This document shows positions 39,783 through 50,675 of a stretch of DNA of 64,000 nucleotides, in pieces. The notes under the pieces were generated by a model that saw only the letters and a list, made by a program, of their open reading frames with translations, ran no database searches and was not told where the DNA came from. The translations under genes were made by a program, and so were the position numbers. The stretch is from Aliivibrio sp. S3MY1 (GTDB lineage Bacteria; Pseudomonadota; Gammaproteobacteria; Enterobacterales; Vibrionaceae): positions 44,285-108,284 of the forward strand of contig NZ_JARACO010000012.1 in NCBI RefSeq assembly GCF_028765575.1. The letters are read 5' to 3'. The stretch's first letter is position 1, and the number at the start of each line of letters is the position of its first letter.

Positions 39783-40562
39783 TTATTTCTTCTGCTCTTC
39801 TCTTTTGAATACAAGTTCGCTGCTTGATGACTCTGCATCCACAAAGTAGTAACCATCAACGGTAAAACTTTTTAGTTCTTCTATCGTTGATATTCTATTT
39901 TCAATCATAAAACGAGCCATTAAACCTCTGGCTTTTTTTGCATAAAAGCTAATGATTTTGTATTGTCCATTTTTACAATCTTTGAAAACAGGTGTTATCA
40001 CCTTAGCCGTGAGCTCTTTTGGTTTAACCGCTTTAAAATACTCATTTGATGCTAAGTTAATCAAGATATCATCACCTTGCTCTGCAATAACTTGATTTAA
40101 TTTTTGAGTAATTGAACTGCCCCAGAATTGGTATAAGTTTGTTCCTCGCTTATTAGCAAGCTTGGTTCCCATCTCTAAACGATAAGGCTGCATCAGATCC
40201 AATGGCTTTAATAAACCATATAACCCTGAAAGCATACGTAAATGGGTTTGAGCATAATCAATGTCACTACTGGTTAAGCTGTTTGCGTCTAGGCCGGTAT
40301 ACACATCACCTTTAAAAGCAAATAAAGCCTGACGAGCATTTTTTTGAGTGACATTCGTTGTCCACTCTTCAAATCGCACGGCATTCAAGCTTGCAATCTT
40401 ATCACTCACCTTCATTAAACTCGAAATATCTAATGGCGTTAACTGCTTACAAACGTCAATAAGCTCCGCTGAATCTGTAATAAAATCAGGCTGAGTATGA
40501 ATTGTAGTTGGTAGTGGCGTTTTATAATCAAGAGTTTTAGCTGGAGAAACGACAATAAGCAT
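39783..40562 (-). CDS. yaaA: Peroxide stress protein YaaA
   Basis: I choose the ATG at 40562 (259 residues, [13 protein letters not shown]), the family start; an in-frame TTG upstream at 40568 is less likely. [33 protein letters not shown] and [16 protein letters not shown] are the DUF328/UPF0246 signatures. In E. coli, YaaA is induced by OxyR and lowers free intracellular iron during peroxide stress; it is a DNA-binding fold. No OxyR site was identified here. Confidence 0.95.
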   Translation of the reverse strand: MLIVVSPAKTLDYKTPLPTTIHTQPDFITDSAELIDVCKQLTPLDISSLMKVSDKIASLNAVRFEEWTTNVTQKNARQALFAFKGDVYTGLDANSLTSSDIDYAQTHLRMLSGLYGLLKPLDLMQPYRLEMGTKLANKRGTNLYQFWGSSITQKLNQVIAEQGDDILINLASNEYFKAVKPKELTAKVITPVFKDCKNGQYKIISFYAKKARGLMARFMIENRISTIEELKSFTVDGYYFVDAESSSSELVFKREEQKK

Positions 40563-40615
40563 GAGCAAGATATCCTATATATTTTTATATATTAAGATAG
40601 TAACTATTCAGGTAT

Positions 40616-40643
40616 AAAAAAGCCACGTTCGGTTGCGTGGCTT
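40616..40643 (-). terminator. Terminator after the alanine symporter
   Basis: AAAGCCACG/CGTGGCTTT with loop of about 8 bases; on the minus strand it is followed by TTTTTTA. It separates the symporter from yaaA. Confidence 0.85.
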
Positions 40644-40674
40644 TATCTATTTATTCAATGGGTGAACGCAATGA

Positions 40675-42108
40675 TTATTTTTGCTCTTTCGTGTTATCCC
40701 AAATGCCTTCTTCAAGCTGAGAATGCAGTTCTGGATACTCTTTACTATCAAACGTAGGAACTTTCCCCTCACTCAGCTGCTTATTATAATCTTTCGCAAG
40801 CTTAATAACGGTACCTGATAATAGAGAAATAGCAATTAAGTTAACTATTGCCATTAATCCCATTGAAACATCCGCCAAGGCCCATACTGTCGGTAATGAA
40901 GATAATGCACCGAACATTACCATACCCAATACAACGACACGGAAAATACCGATACCAGCCTTATGATTGTGCTCTAGGAAAATCAAGTTGGTTTCTGCAT
41001 AAGAATAATTAGCAATAATTGAAGTAAACGCAAAGAAGAAAATCGCTACAGCTACAAAAATACCACCCCAATGACCCACTTGGCTGCTCAATGCTAATTG
41101 TGTTAATTCAATCCCCGTCACTTCACCATGCGGCACGTACTCACCAGACATTAAGATAATAGCTACCGTTGAAGAACAAATAACAATAGTATCCATAAAT
41201 ACGCCTAGCATTTGTACATAACCTTGAGATGCTGGGTGTGGTGGGTATGGTGTCGCTGAAGCAGCAGCGTTTGGCGCAGAGCCCATACCCGCTTCATTAG
41301 AGAACAAACCACGCTTAATACCATTAATCATCGCTTGGGCTATCGCATAACCTAAACCACCAGCTGCCGCTTCTTGCAGACCAAAGGCACTCTTAAATAT
41401 TAAGGTAATCACGCCCGGTAGTTTTTCTATATTGGTAACCATGATAAATAAAGCAATAGCTAAGTAAGCAAGAGCCATTACTGGTACGACTATTTCTGCC
41501 GTACGAGCGATCGTTCTGAAGCCACCAAAAATAACCACCGCAGAGATAATTACAATTACGATACCTACATATAGAGGCTCCCAACCAAAAGCGGTTTGCA
41601 TTGCTCCTACAATAGAGTTTGCTTGTACTGCGTTAAATACCAAACCAAAAGCGATGATCAAAAAGACAGAGAACAATACGCCCATCCAGCGCATCCCTAA
41701 TCCTTTTTCCATATAATATGCAGGACCACCACGGTAGTTCCCTTCATCATCTTTGGTTTTATATAACTGCGCTAATGTACTCTCAGCAAAGGCAGTCGCC
41801 ATACCTAGCATTGCTATCAGCCACATCCAAAAAATAGCACCAGGACCACCAGCAGTTAATGCAACTGCAACCCCTGCCATATTACCAGTACCAACACGAG
41901 CGGCAAGACTGGTACATAACGCTTGAAATGAGGATATTCCTGATGGATCTGATTTTCTGCTGTTTTTCAGTACCGAAAACATATGACCAAAATGGCGAAA
42001 CTGAATAAAACCTAATCGAATAGTAAAGTAGATACCAATGGCAACTAATAGATATACAAGTACCGAACCCCACAATAGGTCATTCAGTAAATTAATAAGA
42101 CTTGTCAC
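40675..42108 (-). CDS. Sodium:alanine symporter (AGCS family)
   Basis: The 477-residue integral membrane protein has about 10 or 11 hydrophobic segments. The family signature is GTGNMAGVAVALTAGGPGAIFWMW in two blocks at about 73-96. FSNEAGMGSAPNAAASA at about 270-286 is the second conserved block. AGCS proteins import alanine or glycine with Na+, in line with a marine host. The E. coli gene yaaJ is likewise next to yaaA. The exact substrate cannot be told from sequence. Confidence 0.92.
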   Translation of the reverse strand: MTSLINLLNDLLWGSVLVYLLVAIGIYFTIRLGFIQFRHFGHMFSVLKNSRKSDPSGISSFQALCTSLAARVGTGNMAGVAVALTAGGPGAIFWMWLIAMLGMATAFAESTLAQLYKTKDDEGNYRGGPAYYMEKGLGMRWMGVLFSVFLIIAFGLVFNAVQANSIVGAMQTAFGWEPLYVGIVIVIISAVVIFGGFRTIARTAEIVVPVMALAYLAIALFIMVTNIEKLPGVITLIFKSAFGLQEAAAGGLGYAIAQAMINGIKRGLFSNEAGMGSAPNAAASATPYPPHPASQGYVQMLGVFMDTIVICSSTVAIILMSGEYVPHGEVTGIELTQLALSSQVGHWGGIFVAVAIFFFAFTSIIANYSYAETNLIFLEHNHKAGIGIFRVVVLGMVMFGALSSLPTVWALADVSMGLMAIVNLIAISLLSGTVIKLAKDYNKQLSEGKVPTFDSKEYPELHSQLEEGIWDNTKEQK

Positions 42109-42858
42109 ATTTCCCTCTCAGTTACATTAATAGTAATGATTGCATACGCTTATAATATAAAGCGCTCCCACTAATCTTCATTGTTATTGTCGATTAATTA
42201 TTTGGGTATAGTGGAGAGTTACCGTCATACATTGCAACTCTATTCACTTATTTACAGTAAATCTAAATATTTACTCACCCAATAAGATTAGCGCGCTGAA
42301 TGATGCTCAGTATTTACTAAAAAATCAATAAAAAAACAGACGTTGAGCTTATGACACTTTTTCTACAACCTTAGACTTAACACTTATTTGACTAACATAA
42401 AAAAAACACATTACCGACATTTAAATCAATAAAAAAATATCAACAAATAGTCATTAACCTTATCTCAGCCGATAAAACCCTAATCATGAATAATAGAAAA
42501 CAGTAGGATATCAAGCTTATTTTCTCCCTTTATTTTTTCTTAGTCATTCATCACAGCTAAAAATAGTTTATAAAACAACCAAATAACGAATAGATATAAA
42601 TAGCTCCATTGATTAACAAAAATCAAACAAAAAAGCCGTCCATTTTTTCTAGCTAAATAATAAAGATGGGGCAAATTGTAGTTCATAATTCTAAATTAAG
42701 ATCATTTTAGTGATCACCATCTCACATAAAATTCATTAAAAACAAACAAATGCGAAACACTTCAAGGTCATAATTCTCACTCTGTGGTATTTAATAACAC
42801 GCTAAATAAATACTTTTACTCTTTGTAATAATTAACTAATTTATAAAATGAGGTGCTT
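42109..42858. other. 750-bp A/T-rich gap without recognised genes
   Basis: No convincing frame, tRNA or terminator is visible between the symporter and the DUF3545-like gene. Small palindromes occur, for example GATCA-N6-TGATC at about 42700-42715 and TTGAT-N8-ATCAA at 42611-42628. Minus-strand TATTAT/TATAAG near 42150 could be the symporter promoter. Confidence 0.5.
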
Positions 42859-43035
42859 ATGGATGGGTACACACTAAATGATTTATTAGCTACAAAAACA
42901 ACAACCAAAAAAAAACAAAAAAAGCGCCTTTGGCGTGAGATAGAAGAAATTCAAGATCGTCGCCAATTGTTACACGAACTAAAAGAACTGGATCCCTCAT
43001 TTAAAGGCAGCATTGACGCCGCTTTTTTTAAGTAG
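42859..43035 (+). CDS. DUF3545-like small basic protein
   Basis: From the ATG at 42859 (after GAGG) the product is 58 residues; a GTG at 42853 overlaps the ribosome site and is unlikely. A lysine-rich stretch (TTKKKQKKRLWREIEEI) precedes a charged helix (DRRQLLHELKELDPSF). The RLWREIE core and length resemble the DUF3545 family of marine gammaproteobacteria, as I recall it. The function is unknown. It has its own terminator and lies alone after a long gap. Confidence 0.75.
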   Translation: MDGYTLNDLLATKTTTKKKQKKRLWREIEEIQDRRQLLHELKELDPSFKGSIDAAFFK

Positions 43036-43055
43036 TTTTTTAACGTTAAAACAAA

Positions 43056-43087
43056 TAAAAAGGAGAGACTAAATGCTCTCCTTTTTA
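43056..43087. terminator. Bidirectional terminator between DUF3545-like gene and ung
   Basis: AAAAAGGAGAG/CTCTCCTTTTT with loop of about 8 bases lies between convergent genes. Both strands end in a T tract. Confidence 0.9.
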
Positions 43088-43141
43088 TTAAATAGACTCT
43101 TATCTTACTTTACTCACCAGTTCGAAATTTATACAAAAAAG

Positions 43142-43807
43142 TTATGCGATTGGCGTCCAATTGATCTCTGATAAATTTTTCGACTTTAATAGCTCATTGA
43201 CTTGTGAGAAATGTTTACAGCCAAAAAAGCCTCGATGTGCAGAAAGCGGAGAAGGATGTGGCGCTTTTAGAATAGAGTGGCGAATAACATCAATATTGGC
43301 CCCTTTCTTTTGGGCATGGGCTCCCCATAGTAAGAAGATAATATTTTCTTTTTTCTTATTAAGCTGCTCAATAATACTGTCAGTAAAGGTCTCCCAACCT
43401 AATTTAGCATGAGAGTGGGCCTTTCCTTCTTCTACAGTTAACACCGTATTGAGCAATAAAACCCCTTGTTTAGCCCAGCTATCTAAATATCCGTGTTCTG
43501 GAATAACAAAACCTTCAATATCTTGCGCTAACTCTTTATACATATTACGCAAAGAAGGTGGAATTTTAGTCTCAGGCAAAACTGAAAAAGAGAGGCCATG
43601 AGCTTGACCTGCTCCATGGTAAGGGTCTTGACCCAGGATCACTACTTTCACATCATCAAAAGCGGTTAAATCAAATGCCGTAAAAATATCCTTTTCTTCA
43701 GGGAAAATTATTTTACCAAGCGCTCTTTCTGCCTCTATTTTTGCGATCATAGATTGGTAATAGGCTTTTTCTTTTTCAGCTGATAAAATTGAATTCCAGG
43801 TCGTCAT
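43142..43807 (-). CDS. ung: Uracil-DNA glycosylase
   Basis: The 221-residue family 1 UDG has catalytic [18 protein letters not shown] at about 60-77 (Asp and Tyr of the water-activating loop) and the late motif [17 protein letters not shown] at about 184-200. It removes uracil from DNA to start base-excision repair. The start overlaps the nfo stop by one base, so it is coupled with the AP endonuclease acting in the next step. This pairing is functionally sensible. Confidence 0.98.
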   Translation of the reverse strand: MTTWNSILSAEKEKAYYQSMIAKIEAERALGKIIFPEEKDIFTAFDLTAFDDVKVVILGQDPYHGAGQAHGLSFSVLPETKIPPSLRNMYKELAQDIEGFVIPEHGYLDSWAKQGVLLLNTVLTVEEGKAHSHAKLGWETFTDSIIEQLNKKKENIIFLLWGAHAQKKGANIDVIRHSILKAPHPSPLSAHRGFFGCKHFSQVNELLKSKNLSEINWTPIA

Positions 43808-44655
43808 TACTTTTTCTCGCTTAATGCTCTGAGTTGGGCTATTTCATCTTTCCAAATTTCAGGATCAATGGTTTCCAAAACAAGAGGGATATTATTAAAT
43901 CGCTCATCTTGCATAATATACTCAAAGCAATCCCAACCAATGTTCCCTTCGCCTAACGACTGATGACGGTCAACTCGGCTGCCTAATTCAATTTTTGCGT
44001 CATTAATATGCATGCCACGTAAATATTGAAAACCAACAATGCGCTCAAATTCAGCAAAAGTATGCTCACACGCTTCTTTGCTACTTAGATCGTAACCCGC
44101 AGCAAAAGTATGACAAGTATCAAGACAAATCCCTACTCGTGTTTTGTCTTCCACTTGATCGATAATTTGCGCTAAATGTTCAAACTTCCAACCTAAATTG
44201 GTGCCTTGTCCTGCTGTATTCTCAATAACAGCAACCACATCAGGAACCGCTTGATGCGCCAAATTAATTGACTCGGCAATCAAGGCTAAACATTCATCTT
44301 CTGAAATTTTCTTTAAATGACTTCCGGGATGGAAATTAAGTAACGTTAGACCAAGTTGATTACAACGCTCCATCTCATCAATAAATGCTGCTCGAGATTT
44401 CTCTAACTTCTCTTCTTCTGGAGAACCTAAATTAATTAAGTAAGAATCATGAGGTAAAATTTGATCACTAGAAAAGCCAAAACGCTTACAGTTTGCCTTA
44501 AAATCAGAGATGATTTTTCTTGTCAGTGGTTTTGCTATCCATTGACGTTGGTTTTTAGTAAATAATGCAAATGCATTAGCTCCAATTTGATAAGCACGTT
44601 TAGGTGCTTGATCAACACCACCCGCCGCCGATACGTGAGCCCCAATATATTTCAT
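43807..44655 (-). CDS. nfo: Endonuclease IV
   Basis: The 282-residue TIM-barrel metalloenzyme has [14 protein letters not shown] at the N-terminus, zinc ligands in NFHPGSH (about 110-116), [16 protein letters not shown] and the late LETIDPEIW. It cuts the backbone at abasic sites and damaged 3' ends. It precedes ung with a one-base overlap, so the operon nfo-ung supplies successive base-excision repair steps. Confidence 0.98.
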   Translation of the reverse strand: MKYIGAHVSAAGGVDQAPKRAYQIGANAFALFTKNQRQWIAKPLTRKIISDFKANCKRFGFSSDQILPHDSYLINLGSPEEEKLEKSRAAFIDEMERCNQLGLTLLNFHPGSHLKKISEDECLALIAESINLAHQAVPDVVAVIENTAGQGTNLGWKFEHLAQIIDQVEDKTRVGICLDTCHTFAAGYDLSSKEACEHTFAEFERIVGFQYLRGMHINDAKIELGSRVDRHQSLGEGNIGWDCFEYIMQDERFNNIPLVLETIDPEIWKDEIAQLRALSEKK

Positions 44656-44777
44656 CTCTGTACTTTCCTTTCAAAATTAACGTCACACTATTATTGCGGT
44701 AAACACTTTATTTGTCAGTAGTTCTCTTGTTTTGCCTAACGATTTCCTTCCATTTCACTGATTACATAAAACACCCA

Positions 44778-44801
44778 TTTTGTAGTAATATTACCACAAA
44801 A
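44778..44801. promoter_or_regulatory. 24-bp operator-like inverted repeat upstream of grcA
   Basis: TTTTGT-A-GTAATATTAC-C-ACAAAA is a near-perfect palindrome with one mismatched pair. It lies about 190 bases upstream of the predicted grcA transcription start and about 120 bases upstream of nfo. The regulator is unknown to me. Confidence 0.55.
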
Positions 44802-44920
44802 TAAACATGTAACAACAAAGTGGTAGACTGTGTTTTTCGTGCTACAAGCTAGCTATATGGTACTTTATTGATTTAAAGCAAAGTTTATAAGACGAAATAA
44901 TTAGCACTTTTTGTGGTTTT

Positions 44921-44964
44921 TTGACCTATATCAATATACAAAGTAAGGGTATCATGTATATAAT
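44921..44964 (+). promoter_or_regulatory. FNR-type box and promoter of grcA
   Basis: TTGACCTATATCAA (44921-44934) matches the FNR half-site pair TTGAT-N4-ATCAA with one mismatch. TATAAT lies at 44959-44964. The box centre is about 43 bases upstream of the predicted start site, the typical class II activator position. E. coli grcA (yfiD) is FNR-activated, so anaerobic induction is expected. Confidence 0.72.
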
Positions 44965-45018
44965 GTGACCCACAATATATTTACAAAATAACCACAAAGT
45001 GGACTAGGAGAAAGTAAA

Positions 45019-45396
45019 ATGATCACAGGTATCCAAATTACTAAAGCTGCAAATGACGATCTTCTTAACTCTATCTGGCTACTAGATAGCGAGAAAAATG
45101 AAGCTCGTTGTGTTGTTGCAACTTCAGGCTTTGAAGCTGACCAAGTAATTGCTGCAAATGAACTAGGCGAATACGAAAGCCGTGACGTTGCCATTGAAAA
45201 AGCACCAAAAATCGAAGGTGGTCAGCACCTAAATGTGAACGTTCTACAACGTGATACATTAGAAGATGCGGTTAAGCACCCAGAGAACTACCCACAATTG
45301 ACTATCCGTGTTTCTGGTTATGCTGTGCGTTTTAACTCTCTAACAACTGAACAACAAAAAGACGTTATCGCACGTACATTCACTGAAACTCTATAA
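45019..45396 (+). CDS. grcA: Autonomous glycyl radical cofactor GrcA
   Basis: The 125-residue protein has the glycyl radical motif [10 protein letters not shown] with the radical Gly at position 100, and the C-terminus matches the end of pyruvate formate-lyase. GrcA replaces the oxygen-damaged C-terminal end of PflB and restores its activity when oxygen is encountered. The ribosome site AGGAG is well placed. The FNR box upstream fits this role. Confidence 0.97.
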   Translation: MITGIQITKAANDDLLNSIWLLDSEKNEARCVVATSGFEADQVIAANELGEYESRDVAIEKAPKIEGGQHLNVNVLQRDTLEDAVKHPENYPQLTIRVSGYAVRFNSLTTEQQKDVIARTFTETL

Positions 45397-45420
45397 TTTT
45401 AGAGTGCATTGAATTCAATA

Positions 45421-45456
45421 AAAACGGCACTCATTGCTCATGAGTGCCGTTTTTTA
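45421..45456 (+). terminator. Terminator after grcA
   Basis: CGGCACTCA/TGAGTGCCG with loop TTGCTCA is followed by TTTTTT, 25-60 bases past the grcA stop. Confidence 0.92.
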
Positions 45457-45461
45457 TACTT

Positions 45462-45511
45462 AAAAGCCTCTTAAATAATGACTTATTTAGTCTGTATTTA
45501 AGAGGCTTTTT
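45462..45511 (-). terminator. Terminator after thrC
   Basis: A long stem AAAGCCTCTTAAAT/ATTTAAGAGGCTTT encloses a smaller hairpin (GACT/AGTC). On the minus strand the T tract after the stem is only moderate. A separate palindrome AGCACATCA/TGATGTGCT (45519-45544) lies nearer thrC and may add to 3' end stability. Confidence 0.75.
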
Positions 45512-45572
45512 CATAAATAGCACATCAATTAATTATGATGTGCTACTTGAGTTATATTATTAATACTTTTAG

Positions 45573-46856
45573 TTACTGAACTTTACGAAGTACTGCTTTT
45601 AATCCATCAAAATCGTTATCAAGATCTTCAGATAATAGATCCATTGCATTATGTTTCGCTAATGGTGCTGGCAATTCCAGATCACCACCTAAGATATCAT
45701 CCACGACTTCTTTAAATTTCGCAGGATGTGCTGTACATAAGAAAAGTCCTGTCTCACCTTCATTAAGCTGTTCTTCAAGAATGCGATAAGCAATCGCACC
45801 GTGAGGCTCACATAGATACCCTTCAGCGTGCATCGCTTTTAGTGTTTCAGCACTTTGCTCATCCGTTACCGCTCCTTTACCAAGCGTTTCTAGCCCCCAA
45901 CCTAAACGCTGACATAGCTCTTCGATTCGAGGCCAGTTGTTTGGTTGGCTCACATCCATTGCATTGGAAATTGTTGGGATCGTCGTTTTTGGCTCCCACT
46001 TACCTGTTTCAAGATAGCGCGGAACGGTATCATTAACGTTAGTTGCAGCAATAAAGCGCTTAACTGGTAAGCCTAATGATTTAGCTAACAGGCCTGCGGT
46101 TAAATTACCGAAGTTACCACTTGGTACAGAGATCACGACCTCATTACGTTTTTCTTTTGGCAGCTGAGACACGGCTTCAAAGTAGTAACAAATTTGCGCC
46201 ATTAAGCGGCTAATATTGATTGAGTTCGCTGAATTCAATCCAACTTCTTTACGTAGCTCAGCATCATCAAACGATTGTTTAACTAATGCCTGACAGTCAT
46301 CAAAGTCACCATCGACAGCGACAGTATGAATATTCTTACCTAGTGTACAAAATAACTTCTCTTGCAGCGGGCTGATCTTTCCTTTTGGATAAAGGATAAC
46401 AACGTTAATGTTATCCATCCCATAGAATGCGTGAGCAACGGCTGCACCAGTATCACCTGATGTCGCTGTTAAAATAGTAATTTGTTCATTGCCTTCTGTT
46501 ACCGCAGCTAAAGATTGCGCCATAAAACGACCACCAAAATCTTTAAACGCTAATGTCGGACCATGAAATAGCTCAAGCGCATAAACCCCCTCTTTTACTG
46601 CATGAATTGGTGCAGGGAATTGAAACGCATTTTCGACCATGCTTTTCACTGTATCTTGTGATAATTCATCACCAATAAACGCAGATAAGATCTTAGTACT
46701 ACGTGGAATAAAATCTTCAGCTAGAAGCGCATCAACATCATCAAACTTAGGCAATTCTGATGGAAAAAACAGTCCTTGATTACGACCTAAACCTTGACGA
46801 ACCGCTTGACCAAAAGAGACCTGTTCATCATTTTCTTTTATGTTATACAGCTTCAT
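45573..46856 (-). CDS. thrC: Threonine synthase
   Basis: The product has 427 residues. The PLP-binding Lys lies in [11 protein letters not shown] at about 105-115, and [17 protein letters not shown] and [12 protein letters not shown] bind the cofactor phosphate. It converts O-phosphohomoserine to threonine. The start overlaps the thrB stop by four bases (ATGA-type coupling). It is last in the operon. Confidence 0.98.
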   Translation of the reverse strand: MKLYNIKENDEQVSFGQAVRQGLGRNQGLFFPSELPKFDDVDALLAEDFIPRSTKILSAFIGDELSQDTVKSMVENAFQFPAPIHAVKEGVYALELFHGPTLAFKDFGGRFMAQSLAAVTEGNEQITILTATSGDTGAAVAHAFYGMDNINVVILYPKGKISPLQEKLFCTLGKNIHTVAVDGDFDDCQALVKQSFDDAELRKEVGLNSANSINISRLMAQICYYFEAVSQLPKEKRNEVVISVPSGNFGNLTAGLLAKSLGLPVKRFIAATNVNDTVPRYLETGKWEPKTTIPTISNAMDVSQPNNWPRIEELCQRLGWGLETLGKGAVTDEQSAETLKAMHAEGYLCEPHGAIAYRILEEQLNEGETGLFLCTAHPAKFKEVVDDILGGDLELPAPLAKHNAMDLLSEDLDNDFDGLKAVLRKVQ

Positions 46857-47809
46857 AGTTTACTTCCTGTTACTTGTGAGCCTTGCTTATCCAAACAACA
46901 AACATGGACAAATCCTTCATCATTTTGTACGTAGTTTTCTTGTAGCCAACGAGATACTCGCTCAGCGACGTCTTTATCTTTACAGACGCTAAACAGCGTT
47001 GGACCAGAACCTGAGATCCCCGTTGTCAGCGCTCCTGCTGAGGCAGCATATTCACGCGCTTTCGCAAAGTTAGGTAATAAGCGTTCACGATAGGGTTCAG
47101 CCACCACATCTTTGATCATTTTCGCCGCTAATTCAGGCTGCTTTGAATAACATGCATGAATAAAGCCTGCTAAATTACGACCATGAGCTATCACATCTTG
47201 ACGGCGATATTGAGAAGGTAAAATCTCACGAGCTTCTGCTGTTGATACTTTAATTCCTGGGTATGCCATCACCCAATACCATTCATCAAAACACGGGACT
47301 TCTTGGCTGATAATACCTAACTCTTCAACCATTAATTGCAGACCACCAAGATAACAAGGAGCAACATTATCATAATGAATACCACCTGATATCTGCCCTT
47401 CCATCTCACCCATTAATGCTAACACTTCCATGTCTGTTAATGGTTTATCATGAAATAAATTCAACGCATCTAATGCGGCTACAATTGAACAGGCGCTAGA
47501 ACCAAGTCCGGAGCCAATTGGCATGTTCTTTTCAAGTACCATATGAATCGGTTTAAGTTCAGTGCCTTTTTTTACAAGCTCTCTTGCAAATACACGCCAG
47601 CAATCATAAACAATATTTTCTTTTGGGTTCTCAGGTAACTTATCTACAAAGCTACCCGCCGTTGCTAAGGTGAAAGCTTCTGTTCCTAATTCAACTAAAA
47701 CACGATCACCCAGTAATGTGCCATCAATAGGAGAAACTGCGGCACCTAATACATCAAAGCCAACACTTACATTACCAATTGATGCTGGAGCATAAACAAC
47801 CACACTCAT
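46853..47809 (-). CDS. thrB: Homoserine kinase
   Basis: I choose the ATG at 47809 (318 residues, [18 protein letters not shown]) with GGAG eight to ten bases upstream, overlapping the thrA 3' end; a longer reading from 47830 adds MEIRSIK inside thrA. The GHMP-kinase ATP loop is [17 protein letters not shown]. It phosphorylates homoserine. It lies two bases after thrA and overlaps thrC. Confidence 0.97.
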   Translation of the reverse strand: MSVVVYAPASIGNVSVGFDVLGAAVSPIDGTLLGDRVLVELGTEAFTLATAGSFVDKLPENPKENIVYDCWRVFARELVKKGTELKPIHMVLEKNMPIGSGLGSSACSIVAALDALNLFHDKPLTDMEVLALMGEMEGQISGGIHYDNVAPCYLGGLQLMVEELGIISQEVPCFDEWYWVMAYPGIKVSTAEAREILPSQYRRQDVIAHGRNLAGFIHACYSKQPELAAKMIKDVVAEPYRERLLPNFAKAREYAASAGALTTGISGSGPTLFSVCKDKDVAERVSRWLQENYVQNDEGFVHVCCLDKQGSQVTGSKL

Positions 47810-47811
47810 TT

Positions 47812-50271
47812 TTATACTCCTAATTTCCAACCAAGGGTACGCATTAAGTCCGAGAATACGCCAGCCGCAGTTACTTCAGTACCGGCACCGTAACCACGTA
47901 GTACCAATGGAATCGGTTGATAGTAACGACTATAGAAAGCTAGGGCATTTTCACCATCTTTGATTTTAAACATAGGATCATCGCCATCAACAGCCGCGAT
48001 ACGAACCTTACATTTTCCTTCTAGGATCTCACCGACATAACGCAGTACCTTCCCCTCTGCTGCTGCTTTTGCAGATTCTTGTGCAAAATAAGCATCCGCT
48101 TCAGGAAGCCGAGCCATAAATTCATCAACAGTCCCCGAATCATCAAAACCTGGTGGTAGAGCTTGTTCAACTTCAACATCATCTAGTTCAATTTCAAGAC
48201 CAGATTCACGAGCAAGAATAAGCAGCTTACGAGCGACATCCATACCAGAAAGATCATCGCGAGGATCTGGCTCAGTAAAGCCATTTTGTTTCGCAACATT
48301 AGTCGCATCACTTAATGACATACCTTCATCTAACTTACCGAAAATATATGATAAAGAACCAGATAAAATACCATTAAACTTCACCAGTTCATCACCAGCA
48401 GCAATCAAATTCTGAAGATTTTCAATTACTGGTAGACCTGCGCCTACTGTTGTCTCATACATAAACTTACGACGAGTACTACGAGCAGCATTACGTAACT
48501 GATGGTAATACGCCATTGAATCTGTATTGGCTTTCTTGTTTGGAGTAATTACATGGAAACCCGCAGATAAGAAATCGACATATTGAGCAGCAATGCCATG
48601 ATCTGACGTACAATCAATAATCACAGGATTAATAATATGGTTGCGTTGCACCAAAGCAATCAGTCGAGCTAAACTAAATTCTTCTGACGTATTACTCATA
48701 CGATCACGCCAAGTATCTAGCGGAATGCCTTTACTATCCAGCAATAAACCACGGCTATTTGCTAAACCGCAAACACGGATTTCAATGCCTTTCTCTGCAA
48801 GTTTTGGTTGCTGACGTTGAATTTGATCAACTAGCTCACCACCAACACCACCGACACCAACCACAAATACATCTAAGAAGTGCTTACTGTTAAATAAGTT
48901 TTCATGACACGCTTTGATTGATTCTGAAATTTTATCTTCTGGAATAACAGCTGAAATTGCACGCTCAGATGAACCTTGTGCAATGGCAATAATATTAACG
49001 TTTACTTCTGTCAATGAAGTAAAGAATTGAGATGCCACACCTTTAGATGTACGCATACCGTCACCAACTAAGGTCACAATTGCTACGTTATCAGTGAACT
49101 CTACCGGCTCTAATAAGCCATCTTTTAATTCAAGTTCAAATGCCTCTCTTAAAACTTGCTCTGCTTGAGCTTTGTCTTCAGCTTCAATACAGAAACTAAT
49201 GCTGTACTCTGAAGAGGACTGCGTAATAAGAACAATAGAGATACCAGAAGTAGACATTGCACCAAATACACGGCTTGCCATCCCAACCATGCCCTTCATG
49301 CCCGGACCGCTAACATTAACCATTGTTAAGTTATTTAGTGTTGTGATTCCTTTAATGGCAAGATTATCTTCGCCTGTATCCTGTCCAATTAAAGTACCAG
49401 GGCCTTGAGGGTTAAAGCTGTTTTTAATTAAACAAGGGATATGGAATTGCGCGATAGGTGCGATGGTTTTTGGATGTAGAACAGAGGCGCCAAAATAAGA
49501 GAGTTCCATGGCTTCTTGATAGCTTAATGATTTTAATAAACGTGCATCATCAACTAATCGAGGGTCACAATTATACACACCATCAACGTCAGTCCAAATC
49601 TCACAACATTCAGCACGAAGGCAAGCCGCAAGTACCGCTGCTGAATAATCAGAACCATTACGGCCTAATGTCACCAGCTCACCCTTAGCATTACCCGCAG
49701 TAAAACCCGGCATAATGTTTACATGCCCAGAAGGTAAAGGTTCGTTTTTAAAGTTGAGCGTTGAGATATCAACATCAACAGCACCTTCAAGGAAGTCACC
49801 GCGAGCATAGAGATATTTAACAGGGTCAATCAGACTTGCCGGCTGGCCTTTAGCCTCAAGAACGGCTTTCATCGTAACGATGGATATGCGTTCACCTTTA
49901 CTGATGATTTTTGCATATACGTTATCAGGACACATACCTAACAGGGTGATGCCATGAACATACTGACGAAGTTGAGAAAGCGAATCTTTTAGCTTATTTT
50001 CAAGCGTTTTAAGATCAACTTGTGGAAAAGCGGTAGCAATTCCATTAAATAACTGAACAAAAGCAGATTCCAGTTCTAAAATCTGTAATTCAGCTTCCCC
50101 ATTGGTAAGAACGTTATCCACCACTGAGACTAATTTATTGGTTACTTTTCCTGGTGCCGATAAAACAACTGAAACGTCTTGCTGCTGTGCATTATTGGCA
50201 ATGATATCTGCGGCACGTAAAAAACGATCTGCATCGGCTAATGACGAACCACCAAACTTTAATACTCGCAT
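47812..50271 (-). CDS. thrA: Bifunctional aspartokinase I / homoserine dehydrogenase I
   Basis: The 819-residue fusion opens with the aspartokinase motif VLKFGGSS. Two ACT domains lie at about 315-465. The homoserine dehydrogenase half (about 465-819) has the NAD(P) motif [13 protein letters not shown] and [20 protein letters not shown] in two blocks. It catalyses steps 1 and 3 of the aspartate-to-threonine pathway and in relatives is inhibited by threonine. Expression is controlled by the leader peptide and attenuator upstream. Confidence 0.98.
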   Translation of the reverse strand: MRVLKFGGSSLADADRFLRAADIIANNAQQQDVSVVLSAPGKVTNKLVSVVDNVLTNGEAELQILELESAFVQLFNGIATAFPQVDLKTLENKLKDSLSQLRQYVHGITLLGMCPDNVYAKIISKGERISIVTMKAVLEAKGQPASLIDPVKYLYARGDFLEGAVDVDISTLNFKNEPLPSGHVNIMPGFTAGNAKGELVTLGRNGSDYSAAVLAACLRAECCEIWTDVDGVYNCDPRLVDDARLLKSLSYQEAMELSYFGASVLHPKTIAPIAQFHIPCLIKNSFNPQGPGTLIGQDTGEDNLAIKGITTLNNLTMVNVSGPGMKGMVGMASRVFGAMSTSGISIVLITQSSSEYSISFCIEAEDKAQAEQVLREAFELELKDGLLEPVEFTDNVAIVTLVGDGMRTSKGVASQFFTSLTEVNVNIIAIAQGSSERAISAVIPEDKISESIKACHENLFNSKHFLDVFVVGVGGVGGELVDQIQRQQPKLAEKGIEIRVCGLANSRGLLLDSKGIPLDTWRDRMSNTSEEFSLARLIALVQRNHIINPVIIDCTSDHGIAAQYVDFLSAGFHVITPNKKANTDSMAYYHQLRNAARSTRRKFMYETTVGAGLPVIENLQNLIAAGDELVKFNGILSGSLSYIFGKLDEGMSLSDATNVAKQNGFTEPDPRDDLSGMDVARKLLILARESGLEIELDDVEVEQALPPGFDDSGTVDEFMARLPEADAYFAQESAKAAAEGKVLRYVGEILEGKCKVRIAAVDGDDPMFKIKDGENALAFYSRYYQPIPLVLRGYGAGTEVTAAGVFSDLMRTLGWKLGV

Positions 50272-50382
50272 TTCTATCCTCCCTAAAAACGAGTGTTACT
50301 GCAGTATCCTTACTGCTCTTAGCATAATAACCATTTCGGTAAAGAATGAAAGAATACAGTTAAAAATTAGTAACTAAATTGC

Positions 50383-50424
50383 AAAAAAAAAGCCCGCTCT
50401 GATTAATCAGGGCGGGCTTTTTTA
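50383..50424 (-). terminator. thr operon attenuator terminator
   Basis: On the minus strand AAAAAAGCCCGCCCTGA/TCAGAGCGGGCTTTTTT (one mismatch) with a short TTAA loop is followed by nine T residues. It lies between the thrL stop and thrA, as required for attenuation. Confidence 0.93.
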
Positions 50425-50439
50425 AAATACTTACGCGTA

Positions 50440-50508
50440 TCAGCCCACCCCAGCAACCATGGTGCCGGTAATTGTTGTGGTGATAATCATTGAGCTGATA
50501 GTAAACAT
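50440..50508 (-). CDS. thrL: thr operon leader peptide
   Basis: A 22-residue open frame on the minus strand reads MFTISSMIITTTITG and so on, ending VAGVG, with six Thr and four Ile codons. E. coli ThrL (MKRISTTITTTITITT-like) has the same function and position. Ribosome stalling at Thr or Ile codons when charged tRNA is scarce would prevent the attenuator forming and let transcription enter thrA. Confidence 0.92.
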   Translation of the reverse strand: MFTISSMIITTTITGTMVAGVG

Positions 50509-50675
50509 ATAATAAAAACTCTAAAATAAATGATTGCGATATACAATAATTACCTTACTTTCCTCTTACAAGTCAATGAAAAAATTATTCATTATTTTAA
50601 CAAAAAAAGAATATATCGCCTCAAGTCATTGAGTCTCATCTATAAAATAAGATTTTATAATTTTAATATTTACCG

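Larger units (their letters stand above)
44656..45018. other. Regulatory gap between nfo and grcA
   Basis: This gap of about 363 bp holds an unusual 24-bp inverted repeat (44778-44801), an FNR-type box (44921-44934) and a TATAAT (44959-44964), all described separately. The motif ACAAAGTGG recurs twice (about 44817 and 44995), and TTTGTGGT-like sequence occurs again near 44911. No gene was recognised. Confidence 0.6.

Noticed and set aside
42611..42628. FNR site in the 42109-42858 gap
   Set aside because: TTGAT and ATCAA half-sites are separated by eight bases instead of the required four.
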